A stretch of 64,000 bases of DNA from an uncultured Christensenella sp. (GTDB lineage Bacteria; Bacillota; Clostridia; Christensenellales; Borkfalkiaceae), in assembly GCA_910578065.1 (NCBI GenBank), contig CAJTPB010000002.1:83507-147506 (forward strand). The letters are read 5' to 3'. The notes under the pieces are model-generated. The model did not search any database and was not told the DNA's origin. It worked only from the letters and a program-made list of their open reading frames with translations. Positions 33,726-42,370 of this stretch are shown here, piece after piece. How positions within the stretch are numbered: position 1 is the stretch's first letter; every line of letters starts with the position of its first letter. A program made the translations under genes and the position numbers.

Positions 33726-34526
33726 ATGTTTACGGAAGAATACGGCGCTGTCGCAGCGGCTGCGGTCGGGAAGATCGCGCTTTTAAAGAAAAATCCCGTA
33801 GGGTATTTTCTTTCCGCATTTTTGGCGGGTATGTTTATCGGGTTCGGCGTATTGCTCGCCTTTACGGTAGGCGGCATTCTTACGGGCGAGATATACGGTA
33901 AAATCGTTATGGGCGCTACGTTCGGCGTTGCGTTAAGCCTTGTCGTTATGGCGGGGGCGGAACTGTTTACGGGCAATAACTTTGTAATAACGGCGGGCAT
34001 GCTGCATAAAACGGCGCGCGTGCGCGACGGGCTTTTGCTTTGGGCGTTCTGCTGGATCGGCAATTTAACGGGCGCGGTAATCCTTGCGCTTCTTTACCGC
34101 GTTACGGGGCTGGGGCACGATACCGCCGCGGGAATTTTTATGGCGGCTTCCGCTCAAACGAAAATGACGCTTCCCTTTTGGGAACTGCTCTTCCGCGGGG
34201 TGCTGTGCAATGTGCTCGTATGCCTTGCGGTGTGGTGCGGTTTTCGGTGTAAGTCGGAAAGCGGAAAACTGATTATGATTTTTTGGTGCCTGCTTGCGTT
34301 TATCACCACGGGGTTCGAACACAGCATTGCCAACATGACGCTTTTAACCGTAGCATTGCTCGATCCCTGCGGAGCGACGGTAACCGTCGGCGGGTGGTTT
34401 TATAATCTTGCGGTTGCTACATTGGGCAATATGATCGGGGCGATCGTATTCGTTGCGCTGCCTTACTATTTTATTTCCCGCCGCAAAAAGGAAAAGACGG
34501 AAGTCAAAGATGAGGAAGTAAAGTGA
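33726..34526 (+). CDS. Formate/nitrite transporter family channel
   Basis: 266 residues with six hydrophobic segments. Features of the FNT family are visible: GYFLSAFLAGMFIGFGVLLA, the discontinuous-helix AELFTGNNFVITAGML, NWIGNLTGA-like CWIGNLTGAVILA, FWELLFRGVLCNVLVCLAVW and GFEHSIANMTLL. These pentameric channels carry formate, nitrite or hydrosulfide. With pta-ackA and fermentative life a formate channel is likely (inference). TTAGGAGG precedes the ATG. The next gene starts inside its stop codon. Confidence 0.92.
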   Translation: MFTEEYGAVAAAAVGKIALLKKNPVGYFLSAFLAGMFIGFGVLLAFTVGGILTGEIYGKIVMGATFGVALSLVVMAGAELFTGNNFVITAGMLHKTARVRDGLLLWAFCWIGNLTGAVILALLYRVTGLGHDTAAGIFMAASAQTKMTLPFWELLFRGVLCNVLVCLAVWCGFRCKSESGKLIMIFWCLLAFITTGFEHSIANMTLLTVALLDPCGATVTVGGWFYNLAVATLGNMIGAIVFVALPYYFISRRKKEKTEVKDEEVK

Positions 34527-35628
34527 AAAGCAAGTTCCGCTTTGCGCCCGTCGGGCAGGGGTTGTTTTATACGGGCAGTATCGACGGCGGCAATTACCGC
34601 TTTGTATATGATTGCGGCGCGCATGAAAGAGATTTAGCGTATTTAAATTCCGCAGTGGACGAATACATTACCGAATGTAACAAGCAAAAACAATCGGTTG
34701 CGTTTGCGGTAATCTCTCATTTACATTTCGACCATTTCAGCGGGCTAAAACGTTTAATGGAAGGCGTCGCGGTACATAAATTATTTTTGCCCTACGTGGG
34801 CACTGATCGCAATTTAATTGAGTTAGTGCTTGCATACGAAATTTTCGTGCGAGGAGGCGTTCGAACGCGCGCGAAACCGCAAAAATCAGACCGATATGAA
34901 TTATATCGATTTATGCTGAATCTCTACTTGGAACCTAATTTCGGGCAAACGATAATTTCGTTTATGGCGGAGGAACAAGCGGACCGCGTCGGTTATTATA
35001 GTCAAATATTTGCGGACGACATTCCGTGGAAGTTTCTGCTTGTGAATCCCAGTATATTTCGTGAAGAGTTTGATGATTTTGAAACGTTGCTAAATCGCTT
35101 GTTGCATGCAAGGGGGGATATTTCTATCCGGCAGCTGGTGCAGAAAGAAAATTTTAAAGAAATCAAGAATATTTACGTTAAGGTGTTCCAGAAAAAAACT
35201 TAAACGATTTTTGTACTTTGCTGCTGCACTATCCCGATGTAACGCACGGCGTTTGTTATCGGGGAATCGAAAAGCGGCACCGCTTTTATTTTTCACCGAA
35301 ATATTCGAGTTGCACGGTTTGCAGTGGACACAAGGACAATTTACTTACCGTTTTATCGGGCGACGCGCAGACAAACGAGTTGATGGATGTCAGATTGAAT
35401 CAAGATATTCAAGACGCGCATGCGACAACTTTAATTCAAGTGCCTCACCACGGTTCGCAAAAAACTTGGGAAAATTTGGGCTTTTGGAAAGAATTAGGGA
35501 GTGAATACGTAATACCGTTTGGATGGGGAAATACGTACGGGCATCCTTCTGCAAAAGTCATAGAAGAAACGGACGGGCATTTCGTTACGCAAATGAAAAG
35601 TTTCGATTACGAAATTGATATAACATAG
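34523..35628 (+). pseudogene. Metallo-beta-lactamase-fold hydrolase split by a frameshift
   Basis: The GTG start overlaps the FNT stop (GTGA). The first 226 codons end at 35203 just after a run of seven A (35192-35198). Adding one A, or slipping back one base there, joins them to a second frame that continues to 35628, giving about 368 residues. The N-terminal part has VGQGLFYTGSIDGGNYRFVYDCG and the zinc motif HLHFDHFSG; the C-terminal part has LSGD and VPHHGSQKTW. Both halves are needed for the fold, close to the ComEC/Rec2-type hydrolase branch. Cause may be true decay, slippage or a homopolymer sequencing error. Base composition is lower in GC than neighbours from about 34800, suggesting transfer. 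Confidence 0.75.
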
Positions 35629-35830
35629 AAAGAACAAACGTACGATTTGTTTAGGTTTGCGCTCATGTGAAAAAGTCGTAAGCAAAACGGACGGGAATTT
35701 CGTTATGCTAATGAAAAGTTTCGATTACGAAATTGATATAACATAGAAAGAACAAACGTACGATTTGTATAGGTTTGCGTTCATGTGAAAAAGTCGTAAG
35801 CAAAATGGACGGAAATTTAATTGCGCAAAT
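35553..35830. repeat. 118-bp tandem repeat made from the 3' end of the hydrolase gene
   Basis: The segment running from the last 25 or so codons of the hydrolase through 40 bp after its stop is repeated at a 118-bp period: copies start near 35570 and 35688, with a short third at 35806-35830. About 60 bp around the stop codon are identical in the first two copies, and copy two still encodes MKSFDYEIDIT and a stop. The rest of this 332-bp gap is the terminator and the next promoter. Confidence 0.92.
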
Positions 35831-35855
35831 AACGCCTTTCAATGTTTTATCCGTA

Positions 35856-35888
35856 TCAAAAAACGCCTGTTTTACAGGCGTTTTTTGA
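35856..35888. terminator. Symmetric intrinsic terminator
   Basis: TCAAAAAACGCCTGT, a 3-base loop, and the exact complement: 15-bp perfect stem with A-run before and T-run after. It can work on both strands. Confidence 0.92.
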
Positions 35889-35897
35889 TAAGAGGAC

Positions 35898-35926
35898 TTG
35901 AAATTTTGCAAATTACAAGCTATAAT
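35898..35926 (+). promoter_or_regulatory. Sigma-A promoter of sialidase-fold gene
   Basis: TTGAAA, 17-bp spacer, TATAAT. The leader contains AAAGGGGG before the TTG start at 35961. Confidence 0.75.
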
Positions 35927-35960
35927 AGAATGCGGGAATCAAAGAAAAGGGGGAAAGATT

Positions 35961-37112
35961 TTGGCAATTAAAATTACAAGGGAAAATTTGGGCGTGGTAT
36001 TCACGCCGCGCGCGGAAGAGGTATACGCGCACACTTCGGGGGTGCTGTATCCCCGCGTGCTCGAATTGCATTATGCGGGAGAGCTGAACGGACTGCTGCT
36101 TGCCACGTTCGATCATTCTACCGTACAAGAACCGCCCGTAACGCCCGTTTATTGCAGCCGCGATCACGGCATCACATGGGAAGAATACAGCAAGGTAGAA
36201 GATACGCACAACGGTTACGGGATACGCTTTCAGCCTGTAATTTTAGAACTACCGCAGCCGTGCGGCGATTTGCCTGCGGGAACGTTGGTGTTTGCGGGAA
36301 ATTCCGTTCCGCTCGATTTTAAGTCTACCGCGCTTGATTTTTATATCAGCCGCGATCACGGCATTACGTGGGAATTTCGTTCTACGATTGCGGCGGGCGG
36401 ACCTCCCGTCGAACAGAATTTCGAAGAATTGGGTCCCGTGTGGGAGCCATGCATTTATTTGAACGCTGATGGCGATCTTACGGTTGCGTTTACCGACGAG
36501 CGCCCGCATACCGATCCCCGTTTTAATCAAACGCTCGCGCTAAGCGTTTCCGAAGACGGCGGAAAAAGCTGGGGCGAGGCGATTTATACCGTTACCGTGC
36601 CCGACCGCGCGTTGCGCCCGGGAATGCCCGTCGTTTCGCGCATGGGCAATGGCAAGTACATTATGGTGTATGAGATCGTGGGGTATCCCTGTTGCGATAT
36701 TTATTTTAAACTTTCGGACGACGGCGTCGATTGGGGGGATCCGCTGTTGCAGGGCAAACGGGTGGAAACAAAAGAAGGGCTTTTCCTCGGGTCGATGCCG
36801 TACGTGCTTTGGGTTCCGCAAGGCGGAAAAAACGGAACGGTAATCGTTTCCGCTAAGCGTGAGGGGGAGCACATCGGCATGCGCGATCCCGGGTACTATC
36901 ATGTAAACTACAATTACGGAAAAGGGGAATGGAAGCGCGTTCCCATGCTGATTACATACAACACCGATAAGCTGGAAGCGGGTTGGAGCATGGGCATGGC
37001 GGTCGTGCAGGGCGATCGGCTGATCCAGCTTGCGCCCACTCCTATGAACAGCAGGCTGATGCAAATTACATACGGCATCGGCAAGATAGAAACGGCAGAA
37101 CGAAAAAAATAA
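35961..37112 (+). CDS. Sialidase-fold (six-bladed propeller) exo-glycosidase
   Basis: 383 residues. I choose the TTG at 35961 with AAAGGGGG ahead; the frame upstream overlaps the promoter. Four Asp-box-type repeats are visible (SRDHGITWEE, SRDHGITWEF, SEDGGKSWGE, SDDGVDWGDP), spaced as the blades of a sialidase-type beta-propeller. There is no signal peptide. Residue patterns could fit GH33 sialidases or GH93-type exo-arabinanases; I cannot decide without a search. It may extend the glycan-using capacity seen at the start of the window. Confidence 0.8.
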   Translation: MAIKITRENLGVVFTPRAEEVYAHTSGVLYPRVLELHYAGELNGLLLATFDHSTVQEPPVTPVYCSRDHGITWEEYSKVEDTHNGYGIRFQPVILELPQPCGDLPAGTLVFAGNSVPLDFKSTALDFYISRDHGITWEFRSTIAAGGPPVEQNFEELGPVWEPCIYLNADGDLTVAFTDERPHTDPRFNQTLALSVSEDGGKSWGEAIYTVTVPDRALRPGMPVVSRMGNGKYIMVYEIVGYPCCDIYFKLSDDGVDWGDPLLQGKRVETKEGLFLGSMPYVLWVPQGGKNGTVIVSAKREGEHIGMRDPGYYHVNYNYGKGEWKRVPMLITYNTDKLEAGWSMGMAVVQGDRLIQLAPTPMNSRLMQITYGIGKIETAERKK

Positions 37113-37606
37113 TTAAGAAGATTTGGATATAAAAAAGTTTTGGGCGCTGTTTTAACTGCATTGTTCCTCTGCATTTCGCTTACATGCTTGTTCGGCTGCG
37201 ACGATTCGATCGAAGGAAAGTATTTTTTGTCGGGCGCGGGCGCGCAAGACGGAGGGGCGCTCGTTTCGACTATGCAAAAAGACGAACGGGGGCTGTACGC
37301 CAACGTTCATAACGGCGTGTTTATTTCCGAAAATTACCGGGTGGAACTCAAAGGAAAGACGTTAACGGTTCACGGTGCCATCTCTCCCGTTTTTGGCGTA
37401 AATATCGTAAAGTTTAACTTAAACGGCGATTCCGTTCGCGATATGAAAAATTTTACGTTAGAAACTTCTTCGGGCAATAAGAATCGGTACACGATAAACG
37501 ATTTAAACGGCGCAACGGGTTGAAAGGTTTTAAAATAATGTTCGAATACGGCATTTCGGGGCGGCAAGGGCTTTGGTATTCGATTTCGTACGATAAGACA
37601 GTTTAA
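37113..37606 (+). pseudogene. Decayed small lipoprotein gene
   Basis: The frame continues directly after the stop of the sialidase-fold gene. It encodes a signal peptide with lipobox-like CLFGC preceded by basic residues (RRFGYKK), but those basic residues lie before the first possible start, a TTG at 37140, and no ATG, GTG or TTG precedes them. The frame stops at 37523 after NDLNGATG. A one-base shift near 37518 would add LKGFKIMFEYGISGRQGLWY and run to 37606. Loss of the start and a 3' frameshift suggest decay; function unknown. Confidence 0.5.
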
Positions 37607-37613
37607 GCGCTTT

Positions 37614-37648
37614 CGGGCGGCGAAAACGTTACGCCGCCCGCACTTTTT
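37614..37648 (+). terminator. Intrinsic terminator after lipoprotein remnant
   Basis: CGGGCGGCG and CGCCGCCCG, 9-bp perfect stem with a 9-base loop, then cacttttt. Confidence 0.85.
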
Positions 37649-37678
37649 CGCCCGAAACGCGAATTTTCGTAAAATCTC

Positions 37679-37707
37679 TTTACACGGCGGCGATTTTGGT
37701 ATATAAT
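37679..37707 (+). promoter_or_regulatory. Sigma-A promoter of paired membrane-protein genes
   Basis: TTTACA, 17-bp spacer, TATAAT. The leader holds AAGGAG, 13 bases before the ATG at 37741. Confidence 0.75.
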
Positions 37708-37740
37708 GATTGCGTATCTTTAAGGAGATTTAAAACGATT

Positions 37741-38559
37741 ATGTTCGGAAACTGGAAATACATTTTTAAAAATATATGGTTCGTGCTTCCGTTTGCGATT
37801 TTACCCGGGGCGTTTTTGGCGCTCTCGCTCGATTACACCGCGATCAGAGAAACGGTGAAAGCGTTTTTTACGGGCGATCCTTCGATCGGATTCATTCAGC
37901 TGTTCCGCGCGTGGAGCTTGATTCGCGTCGATTCTTGGGTGGGCGCGCTGATCGGCGCGGGCGCGTATATCAGCGTTTCCGTTTGCACGGCGTTAATGCT
38001 TTCTTTGGTAGAAAAACATATGCGCATCGGCAAGCGCACGTTAAGCGGCGCGTTTTCGCAGTTGGGAAACAACCTGTTTACCGCGCTCGGCGTAACCCTT
38101 TTGTATTTGTTTTTGTACGAAGCGTGGGCTGTCGTTACCGCCGCCATTCAGTATGCGGTGGGCGGGATCGTCGATAACGCGACGGGCGTTTACCTCATTT
38201 CCGTTGCGGCGTATCTTGTGCTCGGCGGCGTGCTGTTTTACTGCTCGACGATCTTTTATCTTTGGCTGCCCTGTTTGCAGCATACGGGCTTTCACGGTTA
38301 CGAGGCGCTGCGCTATTCTTATCAGCTTATGATCAACGTGCGGGGAAGACTGTTTTTCTCGCTTGCGGGCGGATTCATCGGCGCGTGCGCGCTGTTCGGC
38401 GTGTTTGCCGTATACCTGCCCCGTCCGCTGTTTTACGCGGCGGCGTTTTTGGTGTGCGTATGGCTGTATTTAAGTTTCTGTATCCGCATGGAAACGTTCT
38501 ATTTCGCAACGGATAAATTGGATAGGGAAGATTTGATCCGCAGTTATAGGGAGCTTTGA
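37741..38559 (+). CDS. Unknown polytopic membrane protein, first of a pair
   Basis: 272 residues with about six hydrophobic segments (near 12-30, 75-100, 120-145, 160-185, 212-235, 240-258). I start at the ATG of 37741; the frame upstream runs through the promoter. The N-terminus MFGNWKYIFKNIWFVLPFAI is typical of integral membrane proteins without a signal peptide. I do not recognise a family. The next gene has similar size and layout, so the two may be distant paralogues forming a heteromer (inference). Confidence 0.7.
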   Translation: MFGNWKYIFKNIWFVLPFAILPGAFLALSLDYTAIRETVKAFFTGDPSIGFIQLFRAWSLIRVDSWVGALIGAGAYISVSVCTALMLSLVEKHMRIGKRTLSGAFSQLGNNLFTALGVTLLYLFLYEAWAVVTAAIQYAVGGIVDNATGVYLISVAAYLVLGGVLFYCSTIFYLWLPCLQHTGFHGYEALRYSYQLMINVRGRLFFSLAGGFIGACALFGVFAVYLPRPLFYAAAFLVCVWLYLSFCIRMETFYFATDKLDREDLIRSYREL

Positions 38560-38561
38560 TT

Positions 38562-39500
38562 ATGAGATTTAAAAATACCCTCTCGATCGTCATCGATAAC
38601 TTTGTAAACGTATTTAAAATGCTGCTGTACCGCTTGGTAACGGACGTGATTTTTTTCAGCTTGGTATACGTTATTTTAACGCTCAGTTTAAAGGGCATTG
38701 TAAAAAGCGCGGAAGCGACGGAAATTTTTCGTTTGATCAAAGAATTTTTCAGCGCGCTCGTTTCGGGCAACGTAGAATATTTAAGCGGATTCCAAGCGTT
38801 GTTCAACAGTGCGGTCGCGGCGTTTTGGGAAATGTTGAAATTGCATATCGGTTCGATCGTATGGTCGGTTGTAGGGATCTGTCTGCTGTATCTGTGCGGC
38901 AGATTCGCAAACGGACTGTGCGTATTCGCCGTAGGGCACGCGGTGAACGACAGAATGCAGGTTTACGCGCACGCGAAGTTTTCGACGGCGTACTTTAAAA
39001 ACCTCGGCAAAGCGGCGCTCTATCAAATCATTTACGTTCCCATGATTTTCGTGTACGACGTGCTTACCGTACTGCTTTGCTATTTCTTCTTCTTTTACGC
39101 GCTTTCCTTCCTGCCGTTGATCATCACAATCGCAATGGCGGTAACGGGGATCGTGTGTTTGCAGGCGTTAAAGTTTACGGTAATTTCCGCATGGCTGCCC
39201 GCCGTGATCGCCGACGACGAACGGGTTTGCGCCGCAATGCGCAAAAGTTTTGCCCGCAAACAGGGCTTCGGCAAGCGGTTCGTGGGCTTCCTTGTCGTTA
39301 TTTATATGATTATCGTACTAAACGTAACGGTTGCGGTTTGCACGTTGGGAAGCGGACTTTTGCTTACCGTTCCCGTTAGTTTCTTGCTGCTGCTGTGCAT
39401 GCAGTTTGTCAATTACTTCGAAGATGAAAAGAAAAAATACTTTATCGCATACGATAAAATCGTAAATGCGGAGAAAAAAGCGGACGTAATAGGGGAATAA
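38562..39500 (+). CDS. Unknown polytopic membrane protein, second of a pair
   Basis: 312 residues with about six hydrophobic segments (for example FFSLVYVILTLSL, SIVWSVVGICLLYLC, LTVLLCYFFFFYALSFL). AGGGAG lies eight bases before the ATG, inside the end of the previous gene, so translation is coupled. The start FKNTLSIVIDNFVNVFKMLL resembles that of its neighbour. The C-terminus is charged and cytoplasmic-looking. Function unknown. Confidence 0.7.
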   Translation: MRFKNTLSIVIDNFVNVFKMLLYRLVTDVIFFSLVYVILTLSLKGIVKSAEATEIFRLIKEFFSALVSGNVEYLSGFQALFNSAVAAFWEMLKLHIGSIVWSVVGICLLYLCGRFANGLCVFAVGHAVNDRMQVYAHAKFSTAYFKNLGKAALYQIIYVPMIFVYDVLTVLLCYFFFFYALSFLPLIITIAMAVTGIVCLQALKFTVISAWLPAVIADDERVCAAMRKSFARKQGFGKRFVGFLVVIYMIIVLNVTVAVCTLGSGLLLTVPVSFLLLLCMQFVNYFEDEKKKYFIAYDKIVNAEKKADVIGE

Positions 39501-39550
39501 ATCTGCCTTTTGCGGGCTTAAGCCCGAAGGGATAATAGGAAGGTGAAATT

Positions 39551-41269
39551 ATGAGTTATCGGGAAAATTACCAGTCTTGGATGAACGACAGCCGCCTGTG
39601 CGAAGAGGGAAGGGCGGAACTTGCCGCAATCGCTTCCGACGAAAAGGAGAAGGAATACCGTTTCGGCGGCGAGCTCGAATTCGGCACGGCGGGCATGCGG
39701 GGGCTTATCGGCTACGGAACGAACATGATGAACGTTTATACCGTTATGCGCGCAACGCAGGGGCTTGCCGAATATATCGGCACCCTTTCGAAAGAAGAAC
39801 AAAAAAGAGGGGTCGTTATCTCTTACGATACGCGCAGAAAAAGCCGCGAGTTCGCGCAAGCGGCGGCGGGCGTGTTGGCGAAGAACGGCATTAAGGCGTA
39901 TTTGTTCGGCGACGTGCACCCCGTTCCCATGCTTTCTTATGCGGTTAGATATTTACATACGGTCGCGGGGATTATGATCACCGCATCGCACAATCCCAAA
40001 GAATATAACGGGTATAAAGTATACGGCGAAGACGGCGCGCAGATGTCGCCCGAAGCGACGGAAAAGGTAGTGCGGTTTATTGCGCGCATTACCGATTATC
40101 TTTCCGTTTCGGCAGACGAGCAAAGCGGTTTGATCTTGCCCGTACCCGAAGAGGTAGACGAAACGTATTTGGAAGAGTTGGGCAAACTGACTCTGTCGCC
40201 CGCGGCGGTAAAGGCTTGCGGCAAAAATTTAAAACTTGTGTATACGCCCGTGCACGGGTCGGGCTACGTTCCCGTTACGCGCATTTTAAAGCGGCTGGGC
40301 ATTAACGTAACCGTTGTGGAAGCGCAAACGGCGAAAGATCCCGAATTTTCCACCGTTGCCGTACCCAATCCCGAATATAAAGAAACGCTTGCAATGGGCA
40401 TTGCGCTTGCCGACGAAATTCAGGCGGACGTGGTGTTCGGCACCGATCCCGATTCCGACCGTTTGGGCGTTGCGGTAAAAGACGAAAAGGGAGAATTTAC
40501 CGCGCTTTCGGGCAATCAAGTGGGGATTTTGCTGCTCGATTATATTTTAACGAGGTTGAAAGAGGAAGGCGCGCTTCCCGCAAATGCGGCGGTCGTAAAA
40601 TCGTTCGTAACAACGGGCATGGCAAAGGCGATTTGCGACGATTACGGCGTTGCGCTTTACGAAACGCCCGTCGGCTTTAAGTTTATCGGCGAAAAGATCA
40701 AACAGTGGGAAAAAGACGGAAAGCATACCTACGTATTCGGCTTCGAAGAATCGTGCGGGTACCTACGCGGCACGCACGCGCGCGATAAAGACGCGGTCGT
40801 CGCTTCGATGCTCTGCGCCGAAATGGTATGCTATTATGCGTATATCGGGAAAACGGTATCCCGCCGCCTTTCCGAAATTTACGCAAAATACGGCTACGTG
40901 CTCGATAAAAACGTTTCCATTCAATACGCGGGCTTAAACGCGATGAAAGAGATGAACGCCGTCGTCGACGGGTTGAAGAGCGCGAGCGTGCCCGCGTTCG
41001 GCGATTTTAAAGTGGTTGCCGTGCGCGATTATTCCGCTTCGGTCAGAAAGACGGCGGAAGGAAAAACGCAAGCGCTGGATATTCCCAAGTGCAACTGCGT
41101 ATATTACGAATTAGAGGGCGGTTCGTTCATCTGCGTGCGCCCTTCCGGTACCGAGCCTAAGCTGAAAATTTACTATTCCATTAAGGCGGAAAACGAAAAA
41201 GCAGCGCAAACGGCGTTGGAAAAGGCGAAAACTGCCGTTTCCGAATTGCTTGAACGCGTAAAAAAATAA
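39551..41269 (+). CDS. Phospho-sugar mutase (phosphoglucomutase/phosphomannomutase)
   Basis: 572 residues, the length of the PgcA-type alpha-phosphoglucomutases of Bacillota. All four signatures are present: GTAGMRGLIG, the phosphoserine loop ASHNPKEYNGYKVYGEDG (Ser near 145), the magnesium loop GTDPDSDRLGVAV and the sugar-binding GFEESCGYLRGTHARDKD, ending with RPSGTEPKLKIYY. It interconverts glucose 1- and 6-phosphate, linking sugar breakdown to envelope precursors. GGAAGGTG precedes the ATG. It is probably a separate transcript from the membrane pair. Confidence 0.95.
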   Translation: MSYRENYQSWMNDSRLCEEGRAELAAIASDEKEKEYRFGGELEFGTAGMRGLIGYGTNMMNVYTVMRATQGLAEYIGTLSKEEQKRGVVISYDTRRKSREFAQAAAGVLAKNGIKAYLFGDVHPVPMLSYAVRYLHTVAGIMITASHNPKEYNGYKVYGEDGAQMSPEATEKVVRFIARITDYLSVSADEQSGLILPVPEEVDETYLEELGKLTLSPAAVKACGKNLKLVYTPVHGSGYVPVTRILKRLGINVTVVEAQTAKDPEFSTVAVPNPEYKETLAMGIALADEIQADVVFGTDPDSDRLGVAVKDEKGEFTALSGNQVGILLLDYILTRLKEEGALPANAAVVKSFVTTGMAKAICDDYGVALYETPVGFKFIGEKIKQWEKDGKHTYVFGFEESCGYLRGTHARDKDAVVASMLCAEMVCYYAYIGKTVSRRLSEIYAKYGYVLDKNVSIQYAGLNAMKEMNAVVDGLKSASVPAFGDFKVVAVRDYSASVRKTAEGKTQALDIPKCNCVYYELEGGSFICVRPSGTEPKLKIYYSIKAENEKAAQTALEKAKTAVSELLERVKK

Positions 41270-41276
41270 GCGTGCG

Positions 41277-41307
41277 AAAAAGCGGAAGGGGATGTCCGCT
41301 TTTTTTG
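41277..41307 (+). terminator. Intrinsic terminator after mutase
   Basis: AAAAAGCGGA and TCCGCTTTTT form a 10-bp stem with an 8-base loop and T-run. Confidence 0.88.
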
Positions 41308-41393
41308 CCGATACGCCGATTACATAAGATAAGGGACGTTTGCCGTTGGGGACGGCTGCGCCGAAAAAAGTATGCGAGGAAGTAAGGGGTTCT

Positions 41394-42317
41394 ATGATTT
41401 ATTTGAAAGATTTTAAGCAGGGGAAGTTGTTGTACGAAGCGCTCGATTCGGAAGTGCGTTTGGGGATTTTAGAAGAATTGCTGCGCGAAGGCGAGCTGAA
41501 TCTTGCGTATTTTGCGAAGAAGTTTAACGTTTCGAACGGGGCGATCACGGCGCATATCAAAAAACTGTACGAAGCGGGATTGATCGAAATCAACACCTCT
41601 TCGGGGATCCGCGGCACGCAAAAAATCTGCTGCCTTGCAACGGATAAAATTATAATCGATTTTTTAAACAGACCGCAGTCGGAAGGGAAAATCGAATCGG
41701 CGGCGATCGATATCGGGCACTACGTCGGGTACGAAATTCACCCTACGTGCGGCATCGTCACGCGGGAAAAGGTGATCGGCAGGTTCGACGATCCCGCATG
41801 TTTTTCCTATCCCGACCGCATCAGAGCGGGGCTTTTGTGGCTTTCTTGGGGATATGTGGAATATCTCGTTCCCAACTACCTTACAGAAGATACGCAGCTT
41901 GTAGAATTGCAGTTTTCTATGGAGATCGCTTCCGAAGCGCCGGGGTATTCCGCTTACTACCCCAGCGACATTCACTTTGCGGTAAACGGGCATACGTTGG
42001 GCTATTATACAAGCAAAGGGGAAAACAACGACCGCGCGGGCACGTGCAATCCGCAGTGGTGGTACGGCAATTTGGGGCAATACGGCAAAAAAATTCTGAT
42101 CGCGGTAAACGAAGAGGGCACGTATATTTGCGGGATCAAGGTTTCCGAACAGAAACTTTCCGATTTGGAAATTAAGGCGGGGGAACAGATCAAATTCCGC
42201 ATTTTCGTGCCGGAAGACGCAGTGCACCGCGGCGGGTTCTCGCTGTTCGGCAAGGGATTCGGCAGGGCATTGTCTGCAAATAACGCGCCGATTGATCACG
42301 TCCGCGTGTTAATGTAA
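41394..42317 (+). CDS. Winged-helix transcriptional regulator with large unrecognised C-terminal domain
   Basis: 307 residues from the ATG at 41394 with AAGGGG ahead; the longer frame to 41340 has no such site. Residues 10-75 form an ArsR-type winged helix (LDSEVRLGILEELL, FNVSNGAITAHIKKLYEAGLI). The remaining 230 residues are beta-rich with PDRIRAGLLWLSWGYVEYLV, AVNGHTLGYYTS and GFGRALSANNAPIDHVRV, probably a sensor for a small molecule, perhaps a sugar. I cannot assign the family. The sugar isomerase-type gene just downstream is a possible target. Confidence 0.75.
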   Translation: MIYLKDFKQGKLLYEALDSEVRLGILEELLREGELNLAYFAKKFNVSNGAITAHIKKLYEAGLIEINTSSGIRGTQKICCLATDKIIIDFLNRPQSEGKIESAAIDIGHYVGYEIHPTCGIVTREKVIGRFDDPACFSYPDRIRAGLLWLSWGYVEYLVPNYLTEDTQLVELQFSMEIASEAPGYSAYYPSDIHFAVNGHTLGYYTSKGENNDRAGTCNPQWWYGNLGQYGKKILIAVNEEGTYICGIKVSEQKLSDLEIKAGEQIKFRIFVPEDAVHRGGFSLFGKGFGRALSANNAPIDHVRVLM

Positions 42318-42319
42318 AG

Positions 42320-42347
42320 AAAAAAGGCGGGGCATTCCGCCTTTTTT
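42320..42347 (+). terminator. Intrinsic terminator after regulator
   Basis: AAAAAAGGCGG and CCGCCTTTTTT, 11-bp perfect stem with a 6-base loop, directly after the stop codon. Confidence 0.9.
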
Positions 42348-42370
42348 AATTGAAAAGGAAACATTCGAAT

